64,000 nucleotides of DNA from CAVRRZ01 sp963723745 (GCA_963723745.1 CAVRRZ010000004.1:186001-250000); one strand, 5' to 3'; shown: positions 49,908 through 60,142, counted from the stretch's first letter. Made by a program: numbers and translations. Notes: a model not told the origin generated them from the sequence alone.

Positions 49908-51764
49908 CTAGCCCGCTGCTTCTTGAAGCTGAGGGGCGCTCATGTTCACGGGCGCCCGGGCGAGGTGATAGACGCGGTGCTCGGCAGCGAGGACGACGAT
50001 CGCCAAGTCGTCGATGGGGCTGTCCGCGAAAGCACGTACGGCATCGTCAATCACGGCCACTAGGGACTCAGCTGGGCGCCCGGCGGCAGCGCGGACCGTG
50101 TTGATCAGGCGCTCGAGGCCGAACTGCTCTTGGCCGGCGCGCGCCTCGGTGACGCCATCGGTGTACAGCACCAGGGCGTCGCCGAAGGTCAGCCTGACGT
50201 TGACCGTGCCGAACCGAGGGTCGTCAGAGATCCCGAGCAGCGGCCCCGGCGGCTTCAGCACTTCCACTGAACCATCGCTCCGCACCACGAGCGGATAGGG
50301 GTGGCCGGCGCGGACCAGACAGACCTCCAGCGCGCTGCTAGTGCACGCCAGCCGACCGAAGACCGCAGTCGAGAACCGGTGTTCGTCGGCGCTGTTCATC
50401 AATCGCCGGTTGAGCAGCCGCATCACCCGGACGGGATCGGCATCGAGCATGGCGGCTGTCTGCAGCGTGTGCCGGATCAGCGAAGTATACGTGGCCGCTT
50501 GCGGACCCGACCCGGTGACGTCGCCGATCGCGAACCCCCACTCGGTGCCGTCGCGGCTGGAGCTGGGGAGAGGAAAGACGTCGTAAAGGTCGCCGCCGAC
50601 CTCATCGCTGTGCGGCCGGTAGTGGGCGGCCAGGTCGACACCCGCGACCGCCGGCAGCTCTCGAGGCTGCAGGCCAGCACGCAAAGTGTCCGCGACCACG
50701 GCCACTCTCTGGTGGGCTTGGCCGTACCGGATCGCTACACTCGCCTGCGCTCCAAAGGCCTCCACCAGCGACTTGTCCGCTGCATCGAAGGGCTCCCGAC
50801 CGCGGACCCGGCCCAAGGACAACACGCCGAAGGGGCGGCCGGCGGCCTGCAGCGGAATGGACATCCACGGGCCCAATGGCATGGCGTCCCCGAGTGGACC
50901 GACCGTCTCGGCGCCGCCGGCGACATCGGCCAGCACAGCAGTCTTCCCCGTCCGCACCACGCGTCCCTGAACTGTCCCCGCGTCGGCGAACGAGGTGTTC
51001 AGCAAGGTTGCGCGGAGGTCGCCGGCAAACGCACGAACGGTGAGACGCTGGCGACGTCGGTCGGTCACCGTGACTGACGTCATATCTGCCCCGACCAGTT
51101 CTTTGGCGTGAACAGCCATCAAGTGCAGCACTTCGTCGACCGCAGCTCCCGCGAGCAGGGCACTAGACATGCCGTGCAACGCCTCGACTGCGTGCTGCTG
51201 CCGTCGGCTGCTTTCGACGGCGCGCGCATTGATGACCGCCGCTGCGGCCACTCCCGCCAGTGCTTGCACGATCTGTTCGTCGGCGACGGTGAACGGGCCG
51301 CCGCGCTTGTTGGCCAGATACAGAGAGCCGATCGGCTCGTCCCCGGCTCGAATCGGCACCCCGAGAAAACTGTGGATGGGTGGGTGCCCGGCCGGGATGG
51401 CCATGCCTGCGGATCTCGCAGCTACGTCGTCCAGCCGGATCGGGCTCGTGGAGGTGAGCAGCTCACCCAACAGGCCCAGCCCCTTGGGCGCCCGGCCAAT
51501 GAGGCCCGCCGCCCGCTGGTCCATTCCTTCGTGGATGAACTCCACCAATTGGTTGTCGGGCCCGGCGACCCCGAGTGCGCCGAACCGTGCCTTAACCAGC
51601 CGGCGACCGGTCTGCACCACGCGCTCGAGTACCTGCCGTGAGGTCAGCCCGGAGTGCAGCGTCGCTAGCGCCTGAAAGACCTCGGGAAGCGCCGCGTCCG
51701 TTGGCCCGGTGTTGGCGCCCCTGAGTTCGGTTCGCCCGTCATCACCCAGCGATGTGAGCCGCAC
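49908..51764 (-). CDS. GAF-GAF-SpoIIE serine phosphatase
   Basis: This protein of about 618 residues has two GAF domains (LVKARFGALGVAGPDNQLVE and TSVTVTDRRRQRLTVRAFAG) and a PP2C SpoIIE domain with EVGGDLYDVFPLPSSS, FAIGDVTGSGPQAATYTSLI and GDALVLYTDGVTEARAGQEQ. It should dephosphorylate an anti-sigma-factor antagonist in a partner-switching stress circuit, gated by a small molecule or redox signal. The start is uncertain: GTG 51764 begins the protein-like sequence but lacks a strong ribosome site, and the open frame extends to 51908. Confidence 0.87.
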   Translation of the reverse strand: MRLTSLGDDGRTELRGANTGPTDAALPEVFQALATLHSGLTSRQVLERVVQTGRRLVKARFGALGVAGPDNQLVEFIHEGMDQRAAGLIGRAPKGLGLLGELLTSTSPIRLDDVAARSAGMAIPAGHPPIHSFLGVPIRAGDEPIGSLYLANKRGGPFTVADEQIVQALAGVAAAAVINARAVESSRRQQHAVEALHGMSSALLAGAAVDEVLHLMAVHAKELVGADMTSVTVTDRRRQRLTVRAFAGDLRATLLNTSFADAGTVQGRVVRTGKTAVLADVAGGAETVGPLGDAMPLGPWMSIPLQAAGRPFGVLSLGRVRGREPFDAADKSLVEAFGAQASVAIRYGQAHQRVAVVADTLRAGLQPRELPAVAGVDLAAHYRPHSDEVGGDLYDVFPLPSSSRDGTEWGFAIGDVTGSGPQAATYTSLIRHTLQTAAMLDADPVRVMRLLNRRLMNSADEHRFSTAVFGRLACTSSALEVCLVRAGHPYPLVVRSDGSVEVLKPPGPLLGISDDPRFGTVNVRLTFGDALVLYTDGVTEARAGQEQFGLERLINTVRAAAGRPAESLVAVIDDAVRAFADSPIDDLAIVVLAAEHRVYHLARAPVNMSAPQLQEAAG

Positions 51765-52126
51765 TCGACCGCTGTTCGGGTGGGCCCATCCGATCACTCC
51801 GCACGTCCGGGAAGGGGCGTCTCGGCGCCGCCGTTGTGGTCCAGTCGTCGCAGCATGCTGCCCTTCCCACCCATGACGGATCACACGATCCGACCGACCG
51901 ACCGGCATACGTTCGGCCCGGTGCGGACCCTATCGGACCCCAGGGGTCCGATCCGTCGGCCGCCAGCCTGCTCGCGGGCTCGAGAACCGGAGCTCGCACC
52001 TCACGGGTCGCGGCTCCGCAAAGTCGCGCCCACCAGGCCGCTGGGCTCGCCGACGGGTCCACCGGCACCGGGCTGCTCGGGGCCTTCCACCTACACCGGC
52101 AGGTGTGTTCCTCGACTCTCGAAGGG

Positions 52127-53341
52127 TCAGGGGTTAGCGGCCAAGAACAGAAAGGCCGCGCATACGCATAGATGGACAGCAGCTTGAAGCACCGTGGCCC
52201 GGCCAGGCATGACGGTCAGAATTCCAACGGCTGCGGTGAGCACCAGCAACGCGATCTGGACCGACCCGAGGCCGAGCAGCAACGGCCCAGGCAGCCAGAG
52301 GGAGGCGACCGCGATGGCGGGGATCGTCAGGCCGATGCTCGCCATCGCCGATCCCAGGGCAAGATTGAGGCTGATCTGCACGCGGTCCCGTAGTGCGTTG
52401 CGGACTGCGGCGAGAGTTTCGGGCAAGAGCACGAGCATGGCGATGATCACGCCGACGAAAGAGGCAGGGAGACCAATACCCGTTACGGCCTCCTCGATGG
52501 TCTTGGACTCGACCTTGGCCAGACCCACGACGCCAATCAACGCGGCGACGAGCAGAACCAGGCTGTTCAAGGCCGACCGCATCGACGGCGGCGCGGCGTG
52601 CCGCCTGTCCGGCGGTGCGCCAGCGCCTCCGAGGGCCTCCTTCAGCTCGGCGTTGAGGGGCGGCAAGAAGTAGTCACGGTGACGGATGTTCTGCACGAAG
52701 ATGAACAGTCCGTACAGGGCTAGCGACACGACCGCCGCGAACACCAGCTGCGCCGGCGAGAACACCGGGCCAGGCGCGCTCCTGGTGAATGTCGGAAGTA
52801 CCAGGCACAGCGCGGCCAGCGTGACGACGGTGGCAAGGGCTGCGCCGGTGCCTTCCGCATTGAACGTGGCGACTCCGCGGCGCAGCGCAGGGATCAGAAG
52901 GGACAACCCCACGATCCCGTTGCAGGTGATCATGACGGCGGCGAAAACCGTGTCCCGGGCGAGGGAAAGGGTTGCCGGTCCCCCAGTCACCATCACGCTG
53001 ACGATCAGGCCGACCTCGATGACCGTCACGGCGACAGCGAGGATCAGTGAGCCGAACGGCTCACCGACCCGATGCGCGACCTTCTCGGCGTGGTGTACCG
53101 CCGCCAGCACCGAGCCAGCCAGCAATACGGCGATGCCGACCTCCACCACAGTCGGCAATTGCCGACCCCAAGCCAGTGCCAGCACGACGACGGCCAAGAT
53201 TGGGACGACCGTGGCCGATAAGTCAGCCGCTCGCGTTCCCAGCCTGACAGGCGCCGACGAGGTCGAGGACAAGGTTGAGGGCTGTTCCGAATCCGACCGT
53301 GCAGCATCCATGACAGGTCGTGGCATCGAATCATTGGCCAC
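52127..53341 (-). CDS. CaCA-family (ChaA-like) cation/proton antiporter
   Basis: This full-length membrane antiporter of about 404 residues is very close in sequence to the one at 33707-34916. Shared blocks include GEPFGSLILAVAVTVIEVGL, FVQNIRHRDYFLPP, KVESKTIEEAVTG and SLNLALGSAMASIGLTIP. The two exchanger repeats and about 11 membrane segments suggest proton-driven Ca2+ or Na+ export. GTG 53341 follows GGGAGGGGGTGCCGGA; the frame is open to 53401. Having two near-copies within 18 kb points to duplication of stress-island parts. Confidence 0.88.
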   Translation of the reverse strand: MANDSMPRPVMDAARSDSEQPSTLSSTSSAPVRLGTRAADLSATVVPILAVVVLALAWGRQLPTVVEVGIAVLLAGSVLAAVHHAEKVAHRVGEPFGSLILAVAVTVIEVGLIVSVMVTGGPATLSLARDTVFAAVMITCNGIVGLSLLIPALRRGVATFNAEGTGAALATVVTLAALCLVLPTFTRSAPGPVFSPAQLVFAAVVSLALYGLFIFVQNIRHRDYFLPPLNAELKEALGGAGAPPDRRHAAPPSMRSALNSLVLLVAALIGVVGLAKVESKTIEEAVTGIGLPASFVGVIIAMLVLLPETLAAVRNALRDRVQISLNLALGSAMASIGLTIPAIAVASLWLPGPLLLGLGSVQIALLVLTAAVGILTVMPGRATVLQAAVHLCVCAAFLFLAANP

Positions 53342-53517
53342 TCCGGCACCCCCTCCCGTGCGACGACGACTACTGACCGACGCGGTGCGTAAATGGCTCA
53401 CCGTCGCAGTGGCCGGCCAGAACCCCCTGTAAACCTTCAGCGACCACTGCAGGTTTAGGCACGTGGTGACGGCGACGACCTGTGCGCAGAGGAGAAGACC
53501 GCGTCGCGCCCCGATGC

Positions 53518-55241
53518 CTTAGCCCGGATCTTTCGTGATCTTGTCCGGTGTGATCGTCGTCGGGGTTCTTGTCCCGCGTGGGCTTGAGGATCGCATCGGG
53601 GTGTGACGGTTCGCCCGAGGTCGTTCGGGTGGGCGCCGGTTCCACTGGCCGGTCGGGTTCTCGGGTCGTCGGGGTGGGGTTCCGGCGGTCAGCCGGTCGC
53701 GGCGGCCGGTGGTGGGGCGGTCAGCCGGGCGAGGGCGTCGAGGGCGGCCAGCACGAGCGCGGTGAACGGCGCGGTAGCCGCGAGGTGCAACAAGCGTCGG
53801 CGTCCGGTGCGGGCGACTCGGGCGGGGATGGAGAACAGTCGTAGCCGCAGCTTCTTGGGTTCCCACCGTCGGGCGGCCTCGTGGCCGGGGTGGCCGGTGA
53901 GGGCGAGGGTCTGCATCCAGGCGGTGAGTTCGCAGGCCAGTGCCACGATGGCGCACCAGATCTGGTTCTGGGCGAAGTCGTGCAGCGGGAGGTTGGTCAG
54001 GCCGGTGTCCTTGGCGCATCGGATGCGGTCCTCGCAGCGGGCTCGGCGGCGGTGGCGCAGCTCGAGGTCGGCGAGCTGGCCTCTGGTGGTGTTGGTGACG
54101 AACGCGGTGATCCGTAGTCCGTCGAGGTCGGTGATGCGCAGCTGCGCGCCGGGGTGCGGGCGTTCTTTGCGCACGATCAGCCGCATCCCGTCCGGCCAGG
54201 AGCCCAGCTCGAACAGGTCGGTGACCTCGGCGACCCAGGCGCCGGGCCGGAGCTGGCCGTCGGCGTCGTAGGCCGGGGTCCACACGTGCTCGGGGATCGT
54301 CGCCAGCCTGGCCTGGATGCTGGGGAGGTCGCCGGGCAGGGAGAACCCGACCGAGTACGAGAGTCGGCGGCGGGTCAGCCAGGCCAGCAGCTCATGCGTG
54401 CCGCCGGCGCCGTCGACCCGGATGAGGACTTTCTTGCCGCGGTCGTGCCCGCCGGGCAGCTGTGCCAGCGCCGCTTTGAGCACCGTGAGGTGGTCGGCGG
54501 CGGTGTTGGAGCCGGCGTTGCCCTTGCGCAGCGCGAACGCCAGTGGTTCCCCGGTGCCGTCCTGTCCGTGGTCGACGAACGCCCACAGCGGGTGGAAACC
54601 GAAGCCGCGCTTGAACGTCGGCGCCGCCGCTTCCTTCTCCGAGTGCGCCGTCACCAGCGTGGCGTCCACGTCGATCACCACCGGCCGGTGAGCGTCCGCG
54701 GCGTGGTCAGGGGCGTGCTCGCCGGCCAGCGCCCACGCCTGGGCGCGGGCCGTCGCCCGGGCGGTGTTGATCGCGGCCAGCGCTGCCGTGACGTCAGCGG
54801 CCAGCGCGTCGATGCACCGCGACACCGTCGGGTCCGAGGCCACCGGGCCGAACACCTCTGGGCAGGCGCGGAGCTGGGCGATGTCGGCCAGGCAATCCCC
54901 ACCGATCGCCAAGCTCACCGCAAGATCGAGCACGATCTTGCCCGGGTCGTGGATGGCCAGCGGCTTGCGCCACGGCGACAGCGCCTTCGACAGCGCGGCG
55001 GTGAGACCGACGGTCTGCGCCGTCCTCAGCAGCAGTGTCGCCCCGGCGTGCGGCACCACGCTCGACCCGCCGCCATCCACTGTCAGCGCCGGGTACGGCC
55101 CGGTAGTCTTCTTCACCAGAAAGGTGCTCCAGTTCCTGCGCGATCATGACCCTCGACAAGTCACATCGTTGCAGTTCAGGAGCACCTTTCCTACTTCTGG
55201 AGCCGACCGATCACGGACCGGTGTGAAAGCCCCGGGTTAGG
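53518..55241 (-). mobile_element. IS1380-family insertion sequence (second type)
   Basis: Imperfect terminal repeats bound the element: CCTTAGCCCGGATCTTTC near 53517 and the complement of GAAAGCCCCGGGTTAG ending about 55241. It carries one intact transposase. The left flank is the antiporter upstream region and the right flank is the end of the NDH-2 gene. Confidence 0.75.
53689..55116 (-). CDS. IS1380-family transposase (second type)
   Basis: This 475-residue DDE transposase has AHRPVVIDVDATLVTAHSEK, KRGFGFHPLWAFVDHGQDGT and KVLIRVDGAGGTHELLAWLT around the catalytic residues. It also has the conserved ARCEDRIRCAKDTGLTNLPL before the C-terminal FAQNQIWCAIVALACELTAW. The frame is open. It differs from the IS1380 transposase at 513-1919. 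Confidence 0.92.
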   Translation of the reverse strand: MKKTTGPYPALTVDGGGSSVVPHAGATLLLRTAQTVGLTAALSKALSPWRKPLAIHDPGKIVLDLAVSLAIGGDCLADIAQLRACPEVFGPVASDPTVSRCIDALAADVTAALAAINTARATARAQAWALAGEHAPDHAADAHRPVVIDVDATLVTAHSEKEAAAPTFKRGFGFHPLWAFVDHGQDGTGEPLAFALRKGNAGSNTAADHLTVLKAALAQLPGGHDRGKKVLIRVDGAGGTHELLAWLTRRRLSYSVGFSLPGDLPSIQARLATIPEHVWTPAYDADGQLRPGAWVAEVTDLFELGSWPDGMRLIVRKERPHPGAQLRITDLDGLRITAFVTNTTRGQLADLELRHRRRARCEDRIRCAKDTGLTNLPLHDFAQNQIWCAIVALACELTAWMQTLALTGHPGHEAARRWEPKKLRLRLFSIPARVARTGRRRLLHLAATAPFTALVLAALDALARLTAPPPAAATG

Positions 55242-55252
55242 TGAGCGCCTTT

Positions 55253-56623
55253 TCAGCATCGGTCCGTGGCCGACCGCCTGCTGGCTCGCGTCTCTGGTCG
55301 GCCGCTGAATCCCGGTCGCGCGGCCAGCACGAACTCTCGTCGAGGATCCTGCACTTGCCCCAGGGCAGTCACCTCGCGCCGAAAGAGCGAGGCCAGCGTC
55401 CAGTCGGCGATGATCCGAACCTTCCGGTTGAGCGTAGGCATCCGGCTGACGTGATACGCACGATGCATCAGCCACGCTGACCACCCCTTGAGCTTCATGC
55501 CGTAGACCTGGGCCACTCCCTTGTGCAGCCCCAGACTGGCCACCGAACCGACGTAGCGATGCCGGTACGGAACAGGTTCGTTACCTTGCAGCACGGCGAC
55601 CACGTTGTCGGCCAGCCGTTTCGCCTGTCGGACGGCATGCTGCGCATTCGGCGCAGTTGTCGCGCCCGGCTCGGAGCTCGTGAGGTCCGGTACGGCGGCG
55701 AGATCCCCGGCAGCCCAGGCATCGGATACGCCGGTCACTTGCAGGGTGGCCTCGCACATGACACGACCTCGGTCGTCAACGGGCAGGTCGGTGTGCGCGA
55801 GGAGCGGGTTGGGTTTGGTTCCGGCCGTCCAGACCAGTGTGTCGCTGGCGAACTGGTCACCGTCGCTGAGCAGTACGACGCCGTCGTCCGACACCTTCTC
55901 CAGTCGGGTGTTCAGCCGTATGTCCATGCCGCGCGCGGCGAGTTGGCGTACCGTCCACGCGGCCAGGTCGAGGTCCACCTCGGGCAGGATTCGCCCGGTC
56001 GCCTCGACCAGTACCCAGCGCATGTCCGCGGGTGACAACCGCGGGTGATCGTGCTCGATGGCATAGCGGGCCATGTCCTCCAGCTCGGCGAACGCCTCGA
56101 TGCCGGCGTATCCGCCGCCGACGAAGGTGAAGGTCAACGCCCGCTTGCGCACTGCCGGATCGTCGGTGGAGCTGGCGGCGTCGAGCCGGGCGAGCACGTG
56201 GTTGCGCAAGTAGATGGCCTCGCCGACGGTCTTGAATCCGATGCCATGCTCGGCCAGGCCGGCGATGGGCAGCGTGCGCGCCACCGACCCGGCCGCCATG
56301 ACAAGCACGTCGTAGGAGAGGTCGAAGGGGCGGCCTTCTAGCGGGTCGATGCGCGCCGTGCGGTCGGCGTGGCGAATGGCGATCACGGCCCCAGTGATGA
56401 CTCGACAGTGCCGCAATGTGGGCCGCAGTGGGACGACGACGTGCCGTGGCTCGACCGATCCCGCCGCTGCCTCCGGCAGGAACGGTTGGTAGGTCATGTG
56501 CGGTTGCGGGTCAACCACGACGACCTCGGCCCGGCCGCGGGAGAGCCGCTTCTGCAGCCGCAAGGCGGTGTAGAGGCCGACGTAGCCACCGCCCACAATC
56601 AAGATCACAGGTCGATGAGGCAT
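55253..56623 (-). CDS. type II NADH dehydrogenase-like flavoprotein
   Basis: This 456-residue membrane-associated oxidoreductase has the FAD motif ILIVGGGYVGLYTALRLQKR, the NAD motif FTFVGGGYAGIEAFAELEDM, and VWTAGTKPNPLLAHTDLPVD with DAWAAGDLAAVPDL. It should pass electrons from NADH to quinone without pumping protons. ATG 56623 follows GGGAGATTGCGGC; the longer frame to 56680 lacks a site. It lies downstream of ftsH on the same strand. The IS1380 end falls 12 bases after the stop, so the C-terminus may have been trimmed. Confidence 0.88.
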   Translation of the reverse strand: MPHRPVILIVGGGYVGLYTALRLQKRLSRGRAEVVVVDPQPHMTYQPFLPEAAAGSVEPRHVVVPLRPTLRHCRVITGAVIAIRHADRTARIDPLEGRPFDLSYDVLVMAAGSVARTLPIAGLAEHGIGFKTVGEAIYLRNHVLARLDAASSTDDPAVRKRALTFTFVGGGYAGIEAFAELEDMARYAIEHDHPRLSPADMRWVLVEATGRILPEVDLDLAAWTVRQLAARGMDIRLNTRLEKVSDDGVVLLSDGDQFASDTLVWTAGTKPNPLLAHTDLPVDDRGRVMCEATLQVTGVSDAWAAGDLAAVPDLTSSEPGATTAPNAQHAVRQAKRLADNVVAVLQGNEPVPYRHRYVGSVASLGLHKGVAQVYGMKLKGWSAWLMHRAYHVSRMPTLNRKVRIIADWTLASLFRREVTALGQVQDPRREFVLAARPGFSGRPETRASRRSATDRC

Positions 56624-56720
56624 GCCGCAATCTCCCGGCGACGGCCGATGGACGGACATGCCGCGATCGACCGCGCCCACACTCGAAGGATCATGAACGG
56701 GTGAAGAGAAGGCTCCGGGC

Positions 56721-58862
56721 TCACCGCTCCCCTATCGGCACGGGATCGGCCGACCGGCCCCCCTGCGCTGCAGGACTGTGGCGACCATCGGCCGGGCCCA
56801 GCGTGTCCACCGCCGGAGCACGCTTCGGCAGGCCAGCCGCTTCATAGGCCTGATCGGCCTCAAGGGTCTCCGCGGCGAGCAGAGCACGCGCCAAGCGCTC
56901 GAGCCGATCACGGTGTTCGCCCAATGTGTCACGGGCCTGGGCGTAGCACTCGTCCAGGATTCGACGCACCTCGGCATCCACGAGTTCCCGCGTGGCCGGC
57001 GCAGGCCCGTTTCCGTCCAGGGCGATCGGTTGCTCCGTGCGGGGGTCGGGCAGGACCGACACGGGCCCGACGGCTTCAGACATTCCCCAGCGCCCCACCA
57101 TCTGCCGGGCGATCTTGGTCGCTTGTTCGAGGTCGTTCTCTGCACCGGTGGTGATGTCGCCGTAGACGAGTTCTTCAGCCGCGCGTCCACCGAGCGCACC
57201 CACGATGCGGCCACGTAGGTACCGCCGGCTGTAGCCGTACCGGTCGGTCTCCGGGCTCTGCAGGGTGACACCCAGGGCCATCCCTCGCGGAATGATGGAG
57301 ATCTTCCGCACCGGGTCGGCACCTGGGGTCAGCATGCCGAGTAGCGCATGGCCCGACTCGTGGTAGGCGGTCCGTTCCCGCTCCTCCGGCGACAGCAGGA
57401 TCTTCCGTTCCGCCCCCAGGACGATCTTCTCCAGGGCGTCGGTGAAGTCGGCCATCTGCACCCGGTCGTGGTTGCGGCGGGCCGCGAGCAGGGCGGCCTC
57501 GTTGACCAGATTGCGCAGGTCGGCACCGACCATGCCGGGCGTCGCCGAGGCGAGCACGGCCAGATCGACGTCGTCGGCCACCGGTACCCCACGTGTGTGA
57601 ACGGCCAGGATTTGCTGACGTCCGTTGGTGTCGGGTGGATTGACGGTGACGCGGCGATCGAACCGACCGGCCCGCAGCAGTGCCGGGTCCAGAATTTCCG
57701 GTCGGTTGGTCGCCGCCATGACCACAATGCCTTCGCTGCCGTCAAACCCGTCCATCTCGGTCAGGATCTGGTTGAGGGTCTGTTCGCGTTCATCGTGTCC
57801 GCTGAGCGAAACCCCGTTGCCGCGGGCCCGACCGATGGCGTCCAACTCATCGATGAAGATGATCGCCGGCGCCTCCTTCTTGGCCTGCTCGAACAGGTCA
57901 CGCACCCGACTGGCGCCGACGCCGACGATCATCTCGATGAATTCGGCAGCGGAGACCGAGAAGAATGGCACGCCGGCTTCACCGGCGACGGCACGTGCCA
58001 GCAGGGTCTTGCCCGTCCCCGGCGGACCGCTGAGAAGCACACCCTTGGGCACCGTGGCACCCAGACGGCGATAGCGATCCGGATTGCGCAAGAAGTCGAC
58101 AATTTCCCTGACTTCTTCTTCGACGTCGTCAATGCCGGCCACGTCGTCGAACGTGGTCCGTGGCCCTGCTTCGGGGCTGTACCGCCGCGCCTTGGACTTG
58201 CCGAGGCCCAAGCCACCACCAAGGCCGGCCCCAGCGGCCGAGCGGCGGGCCAACCACACCAGCAGCGCCACGAGCAGGATGGTGGGTCCGAATCCGAACA
58301 GCAGCTGCTGCCAGACCGACACTCGGTCGGGCGGTTCGGAGTTGACGGTGACGTTCTCCCGCAGCAACAGGTCCATCAGGCCGTCATCTGCGAATGAGGG
58401 CCTCTGCGTGGAGAACAGCGTGCTGGTGCGAGGAGCGTCGGCTACCACGGCGGGCAGCTGCTGATCCGACCCGGTGTTTCCCTGACCCTGTTGGCCATCA
58501 GGGGGGAAGGTCACGGCCTCGTCGAATCGGCCTTCGATCGTGTCTCCGATCGTGGTGACCTCGGCGACGTTTCCGTCCTCGACCTGCTCCCGAAAGAAGG
58601 TGTACGGAACCTCCAGCCGAGGCGGCGGCGCGAGCAGAAGTCCCGAGATCAGCCAGTTCGCGAGCAGCAACCCAGTCAGCACGAGCCAGAAGCGGCTCCC
58701 ACCCGGCCTACTCCAACTGTCCGCCCAACGATCGGACTCCTTGTCAGGGCGCGCACCCTCCACGCGCCACGGCCGTCGCCATCGCTCACCGCTGCCGGAC
58801 TCCTCCCCGGCAGGGTCACGTCGGGTGACCCGTTCGACGACGGCCCCGTCCTCCCGGGTCAT
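56721..58862 (-). CDS. ftsH: FtsH membrane AAA metalloprotease
   Basis: This 713-residue protease has a polar lead and two membrane segments (FWLVLTGLLLANWLISGLLL and PTILLVALLVWLA). The AAA module has LLSGPPGTGKTLLARAVAGE, IIFIDELDAIGRARG and AATNRPEILDPALLRAGRFD, and the zinc protease site is TAYHESGHALLGML. It degrades damaged membrane and short-lived cytosolic proteins. ATG 58862 follows AAAGGAGGAGCAGGCG. The lead of about 55 residues is longer than in most FtsH proteins. An ECF-type promoter lies 116 bases upstream. Confidence 0.95.
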   Translation of the reverse strand: MTREDGAVVERVTRRDPAGEESGSGERWRRPWRVEGARPDKESDRWADSWSRPGGSRFWLVLTGLLLANWLISGLLLAPPPRLEVPYTFFREQVEDGNVAEVTTIGDTIEGRFDEAVTFPPDGQQGQGNTGSDQQLPAVVADAPRTSTLFSTQRPSFADDGLMDLLLRENVTVNSEPPDRVSVWQQLLFGFGPTILLVALLVWLARRSAAGAGLGGGLGLGKSKARRYSPEAGPRTTFDDVAGIDDVEEEVREIVDFLRNPDRYRRLGATVPKGVLLSGPPGTGKTLLARAVAGEAGVPFFSVSAAEFIEMIVGVGASRVRDLFEQAKKEAPAIIFIDELDAIGRARGNGVSLSGHDEREQTLNQILTEMDGFDGSEGIVVMAATNRPEILDPALLRAGRFDRRVTVNPPDTNGRQQILAVHTRGVPVADDVDLAVLASATPGMVGADLRNLVNEAALLAARRNHDRVQMADFTDALEKIVLGAERKILLSPEERERTAYHESGHALLGMLTPGADPVRKISIIPRGMALGVTLQSPETDRYGYSRRYLRGRIVGALGGRAAEELVYGDITTGAENDLEQATKIARQMVGRWGMSEAVGPVSVLPDPRTEQPIALDGNGPAPATRELVDAEVRRILDECYAQARDTLGEHRDRLERLARALLAAETLEADQAYEAAGLPKRAPAVDTLGPADGRHSPAAQGGRSADPVPIGER

Positions 58863-58977
58863 CGCCTGCTCCTCCTTTCGACTTACCGGCGGGTCTGCGC
58901 TATGGCCGACCGCATACCTAGGTCCGGACGACGAGCGCCCGGAGACGTCGACGTCGAGTCTGTTGCCCGCCATGAGG

Positions 58978-59003
58978 CACGCTGAACACAGATCTGGAGT
59001 TCC
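58978..59003 (-). promoter_or_regulatory. ECF-type promoter before ftsH
   Basis: On the minus strand GGAAC (59003-58999), 17 bases, CGTG (58981-58978) resembles the SigE-type consensus and has the same spacing as the site before htpX at 31791-31816. The remainder of 58863-59288 shows no gene. Confidence 0.4.
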
Positions 59004-59288
59004 GTGCCGTTGGGGGCGGCACCCAGAGGACCGCCGGCGCTACCCGGGGTGCGCTCATTGAGCGGTCGGCCACCCGTGCGTCGTCGAGTTGGCACCCACG
59101 CGGATAGTGCTCGAGCTGGTCCCAGGTGTCGGCTCATTGGCCTCGGTGTCACCTCTGGTTAACGGCGACGTCCTGGCACCGCATGATGTCCGCGTTCAGC
59201 CCCTCGCTTGCGACGCCTGAAACGGCAGGTCGCTCCGCGCGGCGGACAGCCAGGGGATCATCAGGAGCGGGGCTGGCCGCGGTGCCGC

Positions 59289-59798
59289 TCACTCGGCGGG
59301 GACGGCGCTGCCGTCCGCGTCCGTGAACCCTCTACCCGTGGCACCAGTTCGGACGACTGTGACCGGGCAGGGCGCGTGGTGCACCAGCTGATCGCTCACC
59401 GAGCCGAGCAGCAGACCGGCGAAGCCGCCCAGACCGCGAGCCCCCACCACCAGCAGGCTGGCACCCTCGGCCGCAGTCAGCAGGCCCGGCACGGGCGCCT
59501 TATGCACGACGTGGCAGGTGACGCGCACCGAGGAATCGATCCCCGCGCGCGCCACGTGCTTTCCCAGCTCATCCTGGACCGCCTTTTCCCAGTCGGACAG
59601 CGGGGGGACGTAGCCCGGCTCCCAGGTGGACGGCTGCGGCGCGGTCGTGATCGACCAGGCGCGGACGACGTGAAGGTCGAGATCGGCCCGCTGCGCCAAC
59701 CGACCGGCCCATGCCAGGGCCTCCTGGGCGCATTTCGAGCCGTCGTGGCCGGCGACGATCCCGCCCTCGACCTGCACTACCTCGCGTACCTCGTCCAA
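59289..59798 (-). CDS. universal stress protein (UspA family)
   Basis: This 169-residue single-domain Usp has GGIVAGHDGSKCAQEALAWA at the N-terminus and the ATP-binding loop VVGARGLGGFAGLLLGSVSD then HHAPCPVTVV near the end. It is a cytoplasmic nucleotide-binding stress protein. The start is a TTG at 59798 behind GGGAGGCGAGAA. It stands alone, with a 340-base gap (59799-60142) upstream in which I see no gene. Confidence 0.9.
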   Translation of the reverse strand: MDEVREVVQVEGGIVAGHDGSKCAQEALAWAGRLAQRADLDLHVVRAWSITTAPQPSTWEPGYVPPLSDWEKAVQDELGKHVARAGIDSSVRVTCHVVHKAPVPGLLTAAEGASLLVVGARGLGGFAGLLLGSVSDQLVHHAPCPVTVVRTGATGRGFTDADGSAVPAE

Positions 59799-60142
59799 TT
59801 CTCGCCTCCCGCGTCCGGCCTACCCGGCTCCTCCACCGATGTGCGCCCCAGCCTCTCATTCACCCTTGGCACCGGCACACGGAACGGAGGCGCGGGTGGG
59901 AGTGGCGGGTCTGCGCCAGCTGCTGGCGCGGCCGGGCCCGTGTCGTCTGGCCCGCTCAGCTTTCCCTTTCTGTGCGGTGACTCGGAACACTGCGGCGGAG
60001 TGCAGAAACGCACTACTTCTGGTCGCCGGGGGCGCGCTCGCGGGGCGGGCGCGCGTCGGGCTGCGCCCACTCCGCTGTCGGCGCAAGGCACCGCCCCGCG
60101 GGAAGCGGCTGGGCACGCACAGACCCAACCAACACAGCGCCC

